From assembly GCA_024867545.1 (NCBI GenBank), contig JANFNE010000050.1, positions 186,001-250,000 of the forward strand: a stretch of DNA of 64,000 bases, read 5' to 3'. The notes beneath the pieces were generated by a model, which made no database searches, was not told the DNA's origin, and worked only from the letters and a program-made list of their open reading frames with translations. This DNA is from Phytopythium helicoides. Lineage: Eukaryota > Oomycota > Peronosporomycetes > Pythiales > Pythiaceae. The position numbers and the translations under genes were made by a program. This document shows, piece by piece, positions 42,001-50,926 of this stretch; within the stretch, counting starts at the first letter, position 1, and each line of letters opens with the position of its first letter.

Positions 42001-44813
42001 CGCGATTCTCCACGCTGGAATGGGTGTACAAGTCGAAGAATCTCTTTGGACGGACGGTTCAGTTTGCAGTGATGTTGGCCCCGTGGAGCCTGACGGTTAA
42101 GCGGGTGAAGGAGAAAGACACCAAGTTCGTTCAGCTGGTCCATGCATCGATTACACCGTTTATATCGCTGGAAGAATCGCTAGCGGAATTCACTCCGCCA
42201 AAGAGTTCAGCCGCGCCTGTTCCAATTGACCCGCAGCTGATGTATGCTCGACTTCCACGGTCGTATGACGGATACGTGCTGACGTTCGATGGGTCGGCAA
42301 AGCCCGAGAAGAGTGGCGGGACAGGGGCGTCCTCCTGGATCATTTGGAAGTTACCAGAGTGGGAAATTGAATCAGCTGCTTCCGCTCATCTCGACGCTGC
42401 AACTGTGAACGAAGCAGAATATATCGGTATGAATCGAGGAGTCAAAGAATGCTTATCAAGAGGAATCCAAGAGCTCGTCATTGTGGGCGACTCGCGGCTA
42501 GCAATCCAGCAAGCCATGGGTGTCATTGCTTGCCACAAGGATTCGCTGAAACTCCACCTGCAAGAGCACAAACAGCTAGTAGCGCAGCTAAAACGAGTAC
42601 GCTATCGACATGTAGCTCGCTCGTTCAACGCAGCAGCAGACTCGCTGGCTACTGAAGCGCTAACCACGCAGACCGGGTGGGAAATCGTCAGCGAGCAGCG
42701 AAAAGATGGGCTGAAAGCACTCAATAGTGCGCATAAGGAGCTATACGCTGACGAAGACGACGAAATGAAAGTGGGAGAGCATGCAGAGAAGCTCAAAGGA
42801 GCTGAACTACCAGCGGAAGAAGCGATGGCACAGCCCCAGCAACGAGATGGACCAGTGGAAGTCGAACAACCGTCTGAAATTGTCGCAGCGATAACCAGGA
42901 GCCAATCACGGATCAGCGGAAAAGGTGAAAGGAGCCACAAGTATGGTGAATATGTCGAGGAGGCACCGCATAACCCGGTGGAAAAGGCAAAGGGAGTAGC
43001 AAAGAGTCGCCTGCCGCCAGCGGAAGCACCAGACGAGCAAGAAGGAAGTAGATCCAACCCTCAGGAGCGGTCAGCGGAACAGCAGCTCAACGGCCTGACC
43101 CTTGCAGAGTCAGCGGAAACACTGCAGAATGCATTAGAGGAACGGCTAAAGCGCATAGCAGCAGCACAAGATGAGGAATCAAGGTGGAATCTGCTCAAGA
43201 AATACCTGCTGGGCAACATCAGCGAGCTGAGCTACCGTGAAGCGAAAGACTGCTCAAAACTGGCCGACAGATTTGTCGTAGATGACAAACAGTTGCTACA
43301 TTACCTTGACAAAGGGAGGAAATGGTCAGTGGAGGAAGACCCTACACCTGAGCTGAAACTAGTCGTCCCGACCACCCTGATACCTGAAATACTTCAAACG
43401 TGTCATGAGAGCTACGAAGGCGGACACCAAGGAATCACTCGAACGTACCATCGCGTTCGACAGGAGTATTATTGGGTGGGATTGTACCGAGATGTCGTTG
43501 ATCACGTGAGAGGGTGTGCTGATTGCAGCTCAAGCAAAGGAACACCACAGCTGAGTGGTTATTCCCCTGGAAACATCCTAGCGGAACGACCGTTCCAGCT
43601 CGTGTCGATGGATTTTGTGATCCCGCTGCCTGAAACCAACCGCGGAAACACTTCTCTTCTGCTCTTCCAATGCTCATTCACAGGATATGTAATTGCTAAG
43701 CCCATGAGAGACTCAGGGGCGTTAGCTGTAGCGAAGGCATTTGAGGAGAAAGTGTTCCTTCAGTTCGGAGCTCCAAGCATGATTCGGTCAGACAGAGATG
43801 GAAGATTCATTGGCGAGGTTTTCAGCCACTTTAGAGACATGCTGGGGGCGCAGGCTCGAGCAACGCTGAGCTATCGACCGCAAGCGAACGGACAGCAAGA
43901 ACGATCGGTTCAATCAGTGATCAAAACGGTTCGCATCTATGCGGAAGATCCGCTACAGCGTGACTGGGATGATATTGCTGAGAAGGTGGTGTTTGCAATC
44001 AACACGTCGATGGACGCAACACGGAAGGACACACCTTTCTTCTTGGTGCATGGCTGGGATCCCAAGAACACAATTGGTGCGATGCTATCTCTGTTCAAGG
44101 GCCGAGGTGATCAATCAGATGCAGCGAAATGGAGGCGAGAGATATGTCGACAGCACGGAGTAGCACTGATCTTAGCCAAACAGTACCAAGCCAAAGAGAA
44201 AGCACGGCGAGCGGAATTGCACAATGCACAGCTCACTGAGGCTGAAATTCCAGCGGAAAATGGCGAATCGGATCACTCTGCTTTCGCAGAAGGTCGGCTG
44301 GTATGGCTGTACATGGCAAGAGTTCGACCAGGTTTGGTCAAAAAGCTGGCACACTTGTGGCATGGTCCTTTCAAAATTCTGCGACGGGTGGATGCGTTTG
44401 CTTTCGAGTTGGAACTCCCAAACAAGAGCGGGTATAGGTTTCATCCAGTCGTCCACATTAGCCGGCTGAAATTGTACCGAGACTATCCAGAGAGACCTAC
44501 CGTTCCGCTGGTAGATGGACTGGCGGAAACTGGCCGACTTGACTTTGATGAAGAACTGCTACCCGAAGACAGCTGGGAACGAACCTGTCGAGATGGAGAA
44601 TTCGAAGTTGAAGCAATTCTGGAGGACCGGCTACCGCTTTCGACCCGAAGCGGCCGCCAACACCGTGAATTCTTGGTCAAATGGAAGGGGTACGAGGACC
44701 CGACGTGGGAACCGCTTTCGAATTTATCGTGTGGAGGTGTCTTGTACGATTACCTCCTTCAGCGGAAGCGAGACAACCGACTCCAGGTGGTGCAAGTTGC
44801 TGACGAAGAATAA
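39012..44813 (+). CDS. E3 Pol: protease, RT, degenerate RNase H, second RNase H, integrase, chromodomain
   Basis: The pol frame is entered at 39012; its first ATG is 39162 (1883 aa from there). Protease: LLDTGANVSMISKKLAERL. RT: VIVMKKNKVDIRLCIDYKMV, MPFGLKNAPMIYQRM, and FVDDICFG as the YxDD box. The usual gypsy RNase H position reads VHIMVFANNWALSGTVMQ, so the first catalytic Asp is gone. A second RNase H follows (LTFDGSAKPEKSGG, NEAEYIGMNRG, IVGDSRLAIQQ, NAAADSLATEAL) with D, E and D in place. This is the archaeal/plant-type extra RNase H known in some oomycete gypsy elements. Integrase: GGHQGITRTYHRV...CADCSSSKG, SMDFVIPLP, SDRDGRFIGEVF, YRPQANGQQERS. Chromodomain at the end: FEVEAILEDR, EFLVKWKGYEDPTWEPLSN. 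No stop inside. Confidence 0.93.
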   Translation, partial: FKLAGPPAETGLGSNGLPQLAEPTLDANYICAYVGSAEWLLAEDESGREEMETGEQDVGRKRVRWWDSTAEIPTKWHGAASSRQVSEDDADAAQLLQMERVLELKDGERRGWWASKRFDKRIRMRALVNGAVDDTRLKILLDTGANVSMISKKLAERLNLSKAMRRNKVITVQGINDKSGVAGGRVLVKITLGWNTVYVYDLWVMDHNAGVDVVLGTDFMIPAGVRLDMYNLKAKLPDEVVIPLVKSANAAEEPETGEEVLCVPTELLTIEPRGFKDYRAPKNQPGTTTHELWVKRTEKLVPTVISARSGRVKSVRLTNVTDSGVCCPPRAEMAVWIPRGRMPQQEGYVRVHSPKYVDWQVIAYSAAKDKQLYHVEKEIYDQWLAKQPPVVPKPEYPWPKAILGRPTARAETVDALAKVQDPAEPVCATAFAANSPVEASELSAENEGAPVFTPTRECWRVKDSLSELEATYCSATATASGEKHLDEEPGDTFTREGEPIMMEDYAHELAFLPEVDNSGQNELDFTAENVINSELTAEQQARLVSCLEKHKAILISSGNALPPPAYGVVCDIDVGDHAPIKQKSRRIPLKHMKKLYELLKGLLSAGLIAFSSSEWASPIVIVMKKNKVDIRLCIDYKMVNAVTKILEYAMPLVDDLLTELHSYLWFCSLDAASGFWAIVMSARARLISAFVCPLGHFEWLRMPFGLKNAPMIYQRMIDNALWGFVKPEEGWAERAQRVAQAEKLAENPAEGSETVIAVANDIFSEGAPEDSELVPVFGRRSFVDDICFGAKTAEECLDILERLLARFEECRISVSFTKSLFCKNEVDFLSHKVSGNGLSADRKKLGQLKDLPFPSTKRGVQAFLGALNYYNRFIQDLAVYGAALYQLNDEDFQSEERLGPARAAFEMLKAKAAAAPVLKHFQPDLDVHIMVFANNWALSGTVMQMHDGVLHPVRFCGRVLNDAETRYHPAEKEVLALLRVLKVCYGQLAGRPITVYTRFSTLEWVYKSKNLFGRTVQFAVMLAPWSLTVKRVKEKDTKFVQLVHASITPFISLEESLAEFTPPKSSAAPVPIDPQLMYARLPRSYDGYVLTFDGSAKPEKSGGTGASSWIIWKLPEWEIESAASAHLDAATVNEAEYIGMNRGVKECLSRGIQELVIVGDSRLAIQQAMGVIACHKDSLKLHLQEHKQLVAQLKRVRYRHVARSFNAAADSLATEALTTQTGWEIVSEQRKDGLKALNSAHKELYADEDDEMKVGEHAEKLKGAELPAEEAMAQPQQRDGPVEVEQPSEIVAAITRSQSRISGKGERSHKYGEYVEEAPHNPVEKAKGVAKSRLPPAEAPDEQEGSRSNPQERSAEQQLNGLTLAESAETLQNALEERLKRIAAAQDEESRWNLLKKYLLGNISELSYREAKDCSKLADRFVVDDKQLLHYLDKGRKWSVEEDPTPELKLVVPTTLIPEILQTCHESYEGGHQGITRTYHRVRQEYYWVGLYRDVVDHVRGCADCSSSKGTPQLSGYSPGNILAERPFQLVSMDFVIPLPETNRGNTSLLLFQCSFTGYVIAKPMRDSGALAVAKAFEEKVFLQFGAPSMIRSDRDGRFIGEVFSHFRDMLGAQARATLSYRPQANGQQERSVQSVIKTVRIYAEDPLQRDWDDIAEKVVFAINTSMDATRKDTPFFLVHGWDPKNTIGAMLSLFKGRGDQSDAAKWRREICRQHGVALILAKQYQAKEKARRAELHNAQLTEAEIPAENGESDHSAFAEGRLVWLYMARVRPGLVKKLAHLWHGPFKILRRVDAFAFELELPNKSGYRFHPVVHISRLKLYRDYPERPTVPLVDGLAETGRLDFDEELLPEDSWERTCRDGEFEVEAILEDRLPLSTRSGRQHREFLVKWKGYEDPTWEPLSNLSCGGVLYDYLLQRKRDNRLQVVQVADEE

Positions 44814-44903
44814 CAAGTGAAAGAAGAAGCACCACCAAATGTATTAACCTGCATATGCATTAACTCATCCTACGACGTACGAGCGGAAACGAAGAAACGA
44901 CCC

Positions 44904-47894
44904 TCAAATCTCAGCGATGTCTCCATCATCGTCAGACGCCTCACGAGCGCGAGGCTGGGAAGCAGGCTCTGGTTGCCGGATGATGGCCATAGTCAGTAGA
45001 TCTGGCGCGAAACGGTCACCCAGCGTTGGGCGGAAAACGGTCTGGTACGGATGGCCCCACCTCGCTGTCAGCCACGATCCTCGGTACGACTCGTCCCTAT
45101 ACAGGACATTCAATTCCGCCAGCCAGTTCGAGGTCCGGGGAGTCCATATCAAGGGAGAAGAACTGTAAAAAGGGAGAGAAGGATCAACCAAGACACGGAG
45201 ATCCAGCTTCTCCTCCTCCAGCAAAGAGTGCGCCTCGTAGAGGAATCGACCGTAATGGAAGCGGAGCGAATCAGCACGAGCTTTCCGCTGGCTGACGTAA
45301 GCCCTCCATTCACTCTTCAGACGGGGGTTCGGATGCTGGCGGAGATACTTGAGGACGGCCGCTTGCGGGATCCAGAAATCTCGCTCCCAGAATGCTTGAA
45401 ACTCTTGATCTCGCAGCCGATTCCACTGCCGAACTAACGTCTTGAGGCCAGTTTGCGTCGAGTTGAAGAAAAGTGGCTGCTGGAGCTGCAGACCTCGGAA
45501 CGATTCCCATGGCTTGGCAGAAAGGAATGAAGAGAATGAACTAGCGGAAATCGGCACAACTGCAGACCCGATGCTGGAGCTCTCATCCCCGAAATTCCGA
45601 AACAAGCGCACGTCATTCCAGTAGTGCTTGCCGGAAGGCGTCTGGAACCTCAAACCGCGCAGAACTTTGGTGATGGCATCACCAGTGAGGGTCCTCTTGT
45701 CTGTGGGTTGAGGTTCAGGCCATAGATCAAGCGTGAGCTGATCGGCCACCTCGAAACCAGCCGTCACCAGCGAACCACCCCGCTGAGGAACCGGCGTTGC
45801 AGAAGTGGCAGTTGCCGAAGCTGAACCGGTGCCACTAGAAGGAGCAGACACCACGTGCGGACCAGCGGAAGGCTGTGGAACATTGGCCGAGGCTCTTTTC
45901 TGGCTAGAAGAACTCGTCGGGGTGGTGCTGGGGGCTTTCCGCTGGCGAGTTGACGAGTTGGGTGCATCAGAAGACTTGTTTGTCGCCGGAGATTTCCCTT
46001 TCTTCTTGGCGGAAACTGCTGGAGCAGCGGGGAGAGATGGCGTGACGTCATTACCAGCGGAAGATGCCGAGGTTGCCCGTGGCTTCTTGCGAGCGGCCGG
46101 AGAACTCGGTGTTTCAGCCGGCGCAACGCGCTTCCTCTTGCCTTTAGCGGCGGAAGTTTTCTTGGGAGTACTTGTTGGTTGGGGCAGAACAGGCGGCGGT
46201 TGGTCCGTCAGCTCAAGCTGCGCGATACGAATGGCATCGTCGCGAGCCTTGCGACGAGTACCGACAACTTCAGCAGAATTCTTGCCAGAAGTCGCTGTAT
46301 GAACGGAATCACCACTCTTGTCAACATCAGCAGCATCAGCAGCGGCTTCCGTGGACGCAGTGGCACGATTTTCAGCCAAGACTTGATCAGCAGCAGCAGA
46401 GAGAGCACTCAAAGGGACCGCAGAGTCATCAGCAGAAAAAGTGCCACCTGCAACGTGGACTTGGTCGGGAGTATCTGGCTGAGTCGCGTGAGAGCTATCA
46501 TCGAAACGAAATTCTTCAGCTGCAGAGGAAGCTTGACTGCGAACGGAGTTTCCGGCAGAACCTGGTGCAGCACGGTCGACACCAACAGAAGAAGAGCTTC
46601 CTTTCCGCACATCGTTCATCGGAGAGCGCGAAGTCGACTTGTTACTGGCTGTGGAAGGTTTTCCGCTGGGTTTTCCCGCCAGACTCTGTGGTGAATCAAC
46701 GCTAAAACGTGAAACAGGGGACTGGAGATGAGATCCAGCAGCAGAAATTCGTACCTCGTCATTAGAAGAATCAGCGGAAGCGTCAGAGGCGGCTCGAAAG
46801 CTAGCTGACCGCGAAATGGGTCGCTTTCCAGCCGCAGAACTTGTGTTTGTCGACTTGCGACCAGCCTCGGAACGAACGTGGCCACCAACGAGACGTTTCT
46901 GTCTGGCGGAACTACGCGCTGGACGAGGGATCTGGTCATCGCTGTCCGAAGGATAGCTCTCAGTGGACGAGCAGCCCTGAGAATGCTCGTCGGCCGGAGG
47001 TAGATCCGATGGCGCAGGTGTGGATGAAGCTGCAAAGCTACAAGTGAGAATCAACTCGGCGGAATTCACGAAATCAGTGAAATCGGACAACTTACCGTGA
47101 TTTCCGCTGGACTGATTGCCTTTGGGAGGCAGTAGAACGGGTCGACGAGCGCTTGCCAGCTTGACGCGAGCACGTTGGAGCTGGGATTCAACCAGCCGGA
47201 GCTTGTGCGAGTCACCATTCGCAGCGGCGAGCTGAAGCTGGGTGCATTCGGCGACTTTCCGAGCAGCATACTCCTGGATATTGCGGAGCTGCTGGCCGAG
47301 AGTAGCGATGGTGGTCTGTTGCGCGTTCAATTCGGCCTGATAACGAGTGTGCAGCCTCTCGTGTGACTCCGCCAGCCTCGAGAAGTGCTCGCACTGAGCA
47401 GCTGAAGTTGCCTGGGAGGCTCGAGAGGCCGTCAGCTCACTGTTGAGCGACACCACCTTGGCGGAGAGCAGCTTGTTGTCGGAGTCCGCGGTCTTCAGCT
47501 GGACTTCGAGGGCGGAAATCCGGCGCTGCTGGACCGCCGATTGCTCCCGCAGGTCACCCACGAGCTTTTTCAGCTCGCTTGTTTCCATCCGATCCACGTC
47601 AGCAAGCGACGTGATCTCACCGGGCTTGAAGGCGTCCTTCACAACCCGGTACAGGCTGCGGAAGTCCGTCGAGCCCAGGCAAGCATTCGCCTGGCTCACC
47701 GTGAGGACATCACGGCAGGAGTGAGCTAGCGCCGCCCCAATGACTGGGGCGACCTGCGCCTCGGCGCGCTCAACCACCCGGTGGAAGAGCGCGGAAGAGA
47801 TGACGGAGTCGGGGCGCCGAGCCCCAGGGAACGAGGTCATAGCGCGCCCAACGTCGGCGGAATCCGAGCCGACGCCGCCTGGCTGCGCGAGCAA
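44904..47894 (-). CDS. E3 antisense ORF, 996 aa, unknown function
   Basis: Intact ORF opposite gag-pol, between the pol stop (44813) and the 3' LTR (48180); the two stops are 90 bp apart. Residues about 110-260 form a probable coiled coil with regular heptads (ELKKLVGDLREQSAVQQRRI). Residues 290-720 are Ser/Ala/Pro/Lys-rich and disordered. The C-terminal 250 residues look folded and aromatic: LTLDLWPEPQPTDKRTLTGD, GKHYWNDVRLFRNF, GLKTLVRQWNRLRDQEFQAF and FWERDFWIP, WTPRTSNWLAEL. This part aligns with the decayed antisense frame of element D at 23.9-24.2 kb, showing it is an inherited gene of this lineage. I recognise no known family. The short word AGCGGAAA/TTTCCGCT occurs in it in both orientations. 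Confidence 0.78.
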   Translation of the reverse strand: MLAQPGGVGSDSADVGRAMTSFPGARRPDSVISSALFHRVVERAEAQVAPVIGAALAHSCRDVLTVSQANACLGSTDFRSLYRVVKDAFKPGEITSLADVDRMETSELKKLVGDLREQSAVQQRRISALEVQLKTADSDNKLLSAKVVSLNSELTASRASQATSAAQCEHFSRLAESHERLHTRYQAELNAQQTTIATLGQQLRNIQEYAARKVAECTQLQLAAANGDSHKLRLVESQLQRARVKLASARRPVLLPPKGNQSSGNHGKLSDFTDFVNSAELILTCSFAASSTPAPSDLPPADEHSQGCSSTESYPSDSDDQIPRPARSSARQKRLVGGHVRSEAGRKSTNTSSAAGKRPISRSASFRAASDASADSSNDEVRISAAGSHLQSPVSRFSVDSPQSLAGKPSGKPSTASNKSTSRSPMNDVRKGSSSSVGVDRAAPGSAGNSVRSQASSAAEEFRFDDSSHATQPDTPDQVHVAGGTFSADDSAVPLSALSAAADQVLAENRATASTEAAADAADVDKSGDSVHTATSGKNSAEVVGTRRKARDDAIRIAQLELTDQPPPVLPQPTSTPKKTSAAKGKRKRVAPAETPSSPAARKKPRATSASSAGNDVTPSLPAAPAVSAKKKGKSPATNKSSDAPNSSTRQRKAPSTTPTSSSSQKRASANVPQPSAGPHVVSAPSSGTGSASATATSATPVPQRGGSLVTAGFEVADQLTLDLWPEPQPTDKRTLTGDAITKVLRGLRFQTPSGKHYWNDVRLFRNFGDESSSIGSAVVPISASSFSSFLSAKPWESFRGLQLQQPLFFNSTQTGLKTLVRQWNRLRDQEFQAFWERDFWIPQAAVLKYLRQHPNPRLKSEWRAYVSQRKARADSLRFHYGRFLYEAHSLLEEEKLDLRVLVDPSLPFYSSSPLIWTPRTSNWLAELNVLYRDESYRGSWLTARWGHPYQTVFRPTLGDRFAPDLLTMAIIRQPEPASQPRAREASDDDGDIAEI

Positions 47895-48179
47895 CCGACC
47901 CGAGTATTCGGCGAGGGTGAGCCGCTCAGGAGGCTATGGAACAACAACGAGACATCAGACGACGGAGCCACGTGGCGCATGGGTAGAACACACCACGGCG
48001 CACCTCGTCCTGGACGCGCTGCGGCGGAGAGCCACCAGAAGCCATGCGCGCGGAGGAGATCGAGCTTCGGCCGCGTGCGGTTGATGTGAAGAGCCGGCTG
48101 AAATTTCTGATAGAACCGTCACCGACAGAAAACTGTGCCGCGCGACTCACTGATTGGCTCGTCACGCGCCAGGGGCGGT
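47895..48179. other. E3 interval between antisense ORF start and 3' LTR
   Basis: 285 bp with no ORF of its own. It should contain the 5' leader of any antisense transcript and the E3 purine tract (AGGGGCGG just before 48180). Confidence 0.5.
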
Positions 48180-49193
48180 TGTGGTGAAGCAAATTTCAAT
48201 TCTGACCAAGGTCCTGGACAATTTAGCGGCCGGCCGGACATGCGCCCGAAGAAATTGCAATTATGACCAAGCGCCGAGGCTATCAGGCGGGCGCTCCAGC
48301 GTCGGGGGGAAACTATTTACACTTCTGGCCAAAGCACCCATGGGTTGTCCGAGTGTCGCTGGGAGGTTTGGGTACACCAGCCGGTGGCAGGTATGTACCC
48401 TCGGACGGTGACGGTCGGCAGTGCCAGCAGACGGGTACACTGGCCGGTGGCGGGTATGTACCCCGGACGGTGGCGCCTGGAAAGTGCCCGTAGCTGGGTA
48501 CGCTGGACGGTGTACAAGCGTGTACAGCCGACTGTGACAAGTGGCCTGTGGCGAAAGTCTGGCCGGGTGAGCGGGCGGTGGCAGGAAGGTCGCCCAGGCT
48601 GCCCATACAAAGGCCAGTCAAACGGCCCAAGGGACAGATGAAGAGACACCGCTGCTGGTCGGACGCGACTGCTCAGCGGAAGTAGGATTTTTATACTTGC
48701 ATATTGTATAGGAGACAGTAGGAAGATGATGAAGCTATAAAGTAACAAATACAGAGCGGAATTTTCCAAGTCCGACGCAAGCATCTACGCAAGGTGAGTC
48801 GTGGGTGTGGGCTGGATATGACCGCCGGCTGCACCGACGCACATTGAGTGTCGTGGTTGCGCCCAAGGTCAGGCCAAGAGTTTGGGAGTGCTTGGTGGCC
48901 CTGTGTGTGGGCCGAGCCGCCTTTAGCGCGGCGAAAGACCCTTCAGCTGAGGGATTTCGGTCCGTCAGCTGCCGTGTAGTGCCTAGTGCACGTCGTCAGC
49001 TTTCTAGCTGAGGGCACGGAGTGCGAGTGCAGCTCGCTGGCTTGCTCGTAGCCAGCGGAGCGGTGTGTGTGTTGCTTGTTGAACCCTGTTCATACGTGTG
49101 CAACCCGGCTTATAGGGAAAGAACCTTGCCAAAAGGGAACACAACGTGAGGAGGGTTCGATACGCCTATATTTTATTCAGTCACTATATCACA
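48180..49193 (+). repeat. E3 3' LTR
   Basis: 1014 bp, near-identical to the 5' LTR; outer border followed by CCGCG of the MULE exon. Confidence 0.95.
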
Positions 49194-50926
49194 CCGCGCT
49201 AGTTGCGTACCACCGAGACCACGTCTCGTCCAAATAAACGGACTCAAACCAATCAGCGAAAGCGTCTTGTCCATCGGCTCGCCATCGCTGTAAGCACAGC
49301 GCTGACATCGCTTGAAATTGCTCCGTGGTTCGGGAGACATGAAGCTGCTTGATATTCACCTCGATGTTTGTCTTGAAATATTCAGTGGACGTTAGCACAC
49401 CGCTCTTCTTCAGCAGGTTGATCTTCTCCCTGCACTTTCGCGCGACGTGTGGGTAACAGTCCAGCAGAGTGATACCAGGCCAAACCGCTCGGTACGCGTT
49501 TGCGATGCACGCTGCATGATCGAGACTACCGTAGCTCACCACAAGAGACTGAGAGAACAGCATCTCGCAAAAAGCGACGACTGTGCGAAACAACTGCTCA
49601 TAGGCGTATGTGTGCTCAGTGCGCACAAACATATACGCCCACGGCAAGAAATTCTTGCTGTAGATGTGGGTGGTGGTGTAGCGAGCACGGTATGTTCCGA
49701 ACACGACTAGAACCCATCCACCTGCATTCCACCACAAATATGTTAGCAAAAAGTCATGGAGCATCAAGGAACAGCATCTCACCATAGTGTAGCTTGTAAG
49801 TTCCGTCTGCGGCAGCGAATATGCCGTCGCTCTGTTGCCCTTCGACCGCATACAAAACGTTCCGAAAGACGCGTCTGTTTGTAAAGATCAAGCCGAACGA
49901 GTGCTTCTCGATCCCTTCTTCCTCGTACGTATGGTGGAAGCAGTTGAGCACAATGGTAGCATTCTTGTACGCCTCAGATTTTTTCGAGAACTCGGCTTCG
50001 TCAGTCGCACGATTGAATGCAGCTTGCTCTCCGTCGATTCCCTCTCCGAAAAACGTGTTTGCGTCGGTGCACATACGCAAGCTCGCCCATTGGCAGAGCT
50101 CTACAAAAGTTCCAATACGAGTTTGCGACTCACGGCCCGACCTCACGTAGTACAGGCGGTTCTTGATCTGGTTTACCGTCGGCAGCCGCGAGAAAAGGAT
50201 GTGCTGGGACTCGTACTTCCGATGTAGGTCTGCAAGAATTGCAGTTGGTCCCATACCTGCCAGTGCTTTTGAGTCAATCTCAAACAGGAATGAGATGTTG
50301 ATGCCACCTCTTTTTCGTCCTGAAACCACTGTTCCGTGCTGCCCAGACATTTCGAGTGCGTAGCGCAGGCCGTTGGGTGTATCAAAATCGCGGATCCGAA
50401 AGACGCGTCCGCACAACTTGTGCTCAACACACTGGTAGGCCGTGACACGTCCACCGGGGCCGTCGTTCCAGACGTACACGTAGCTATACGCATCGTAGAT
50501 CTGCATGGCAGCACGTGCTTGGAAAATAGTGTCATGCGTAGATACGAGATCATACACAACTCGTCTTGGTGTTCGAGCCAGAAAAGGAGTTGGAGAGCTC
50601 GGTGCTGTGATGGCAGTTACACCACGCGATGCATGCGAAATTGGCGACGTGCCCGGAGCCAGTGACGAACTTACAGCAGGTGATGAGCCTGCAGCTTGTG
50701 GCATCGCTGGAGTAGGTGGCGGCGTTAAAACTGTTATCAAACGTGACGATGGCGACGTGCTTGGAGCAATCAACGAGCTTGGGGCAGGCGGGGAGCTTGG
50801 CACCGTCATCGCGCTTGGAGCTGGTGCCGAGCATGGAGCTGGTGTCGAGCGCGACGCAGTAGACGAGAGTGCGGGAGTCAACGTGCTTCCAGTCAGCGGC
50901 GAGCTCGAAGGAGGCGCCACACTCAT
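49194..50926 (-). pseudogene. MULE transposase, 5' exons (upstream of E3 insertion)
   Basis: First part of a Mutator-like transposase gene cut by E3. Exon 1 runs from about 50926 to 49783, a 61 nt GT-AG intron is at 49782-49722, and exon 2 runs 49721 to 49194 before resuming at 35753. The N-terminus is Ser/Pro/Thr-rich. A FLYWCH-like zinc region follows (YVYVWNDGPGG, AYQCVEHKLCGRVFRI). The MULE catalytic core has AADGTYKLHYG spliced to GWVLVVFGTYRARYTT, the second Asp in SYGSLDHAACIANAYRAVWP, and the C/H pair CYPHVARKCREK. The frame reads ETWSRWYATSA at the break and VPGILPSQNALES after it. Without E3 the gene looks complete. Confidence 0.85.

Larger units (their letters stand above)
35754..49193 (+). 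mobile_element. Gypsy element E3, full length, 13.4 kb
   Basis: Ty3/gypsy element inserted in a MULE transposase exon. LTRs 35754-36765 (1012 bp) and 48180-49193 (1014 bp) look identical apart from a 2 nt length difference in a GT run. Ends TGTG...CACA; ACCG at both outer borders (the last base shared with the LTR end) is the target duplication. It has gag, a -1 frameshift site, pol with two RNase H domains and a chromodomain, and a 996 aa ORF on the opposite strand before the 3' LTR. The word AGCGGAAA recurs throughout. Young by LTR identity. Confidence 0.95.
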
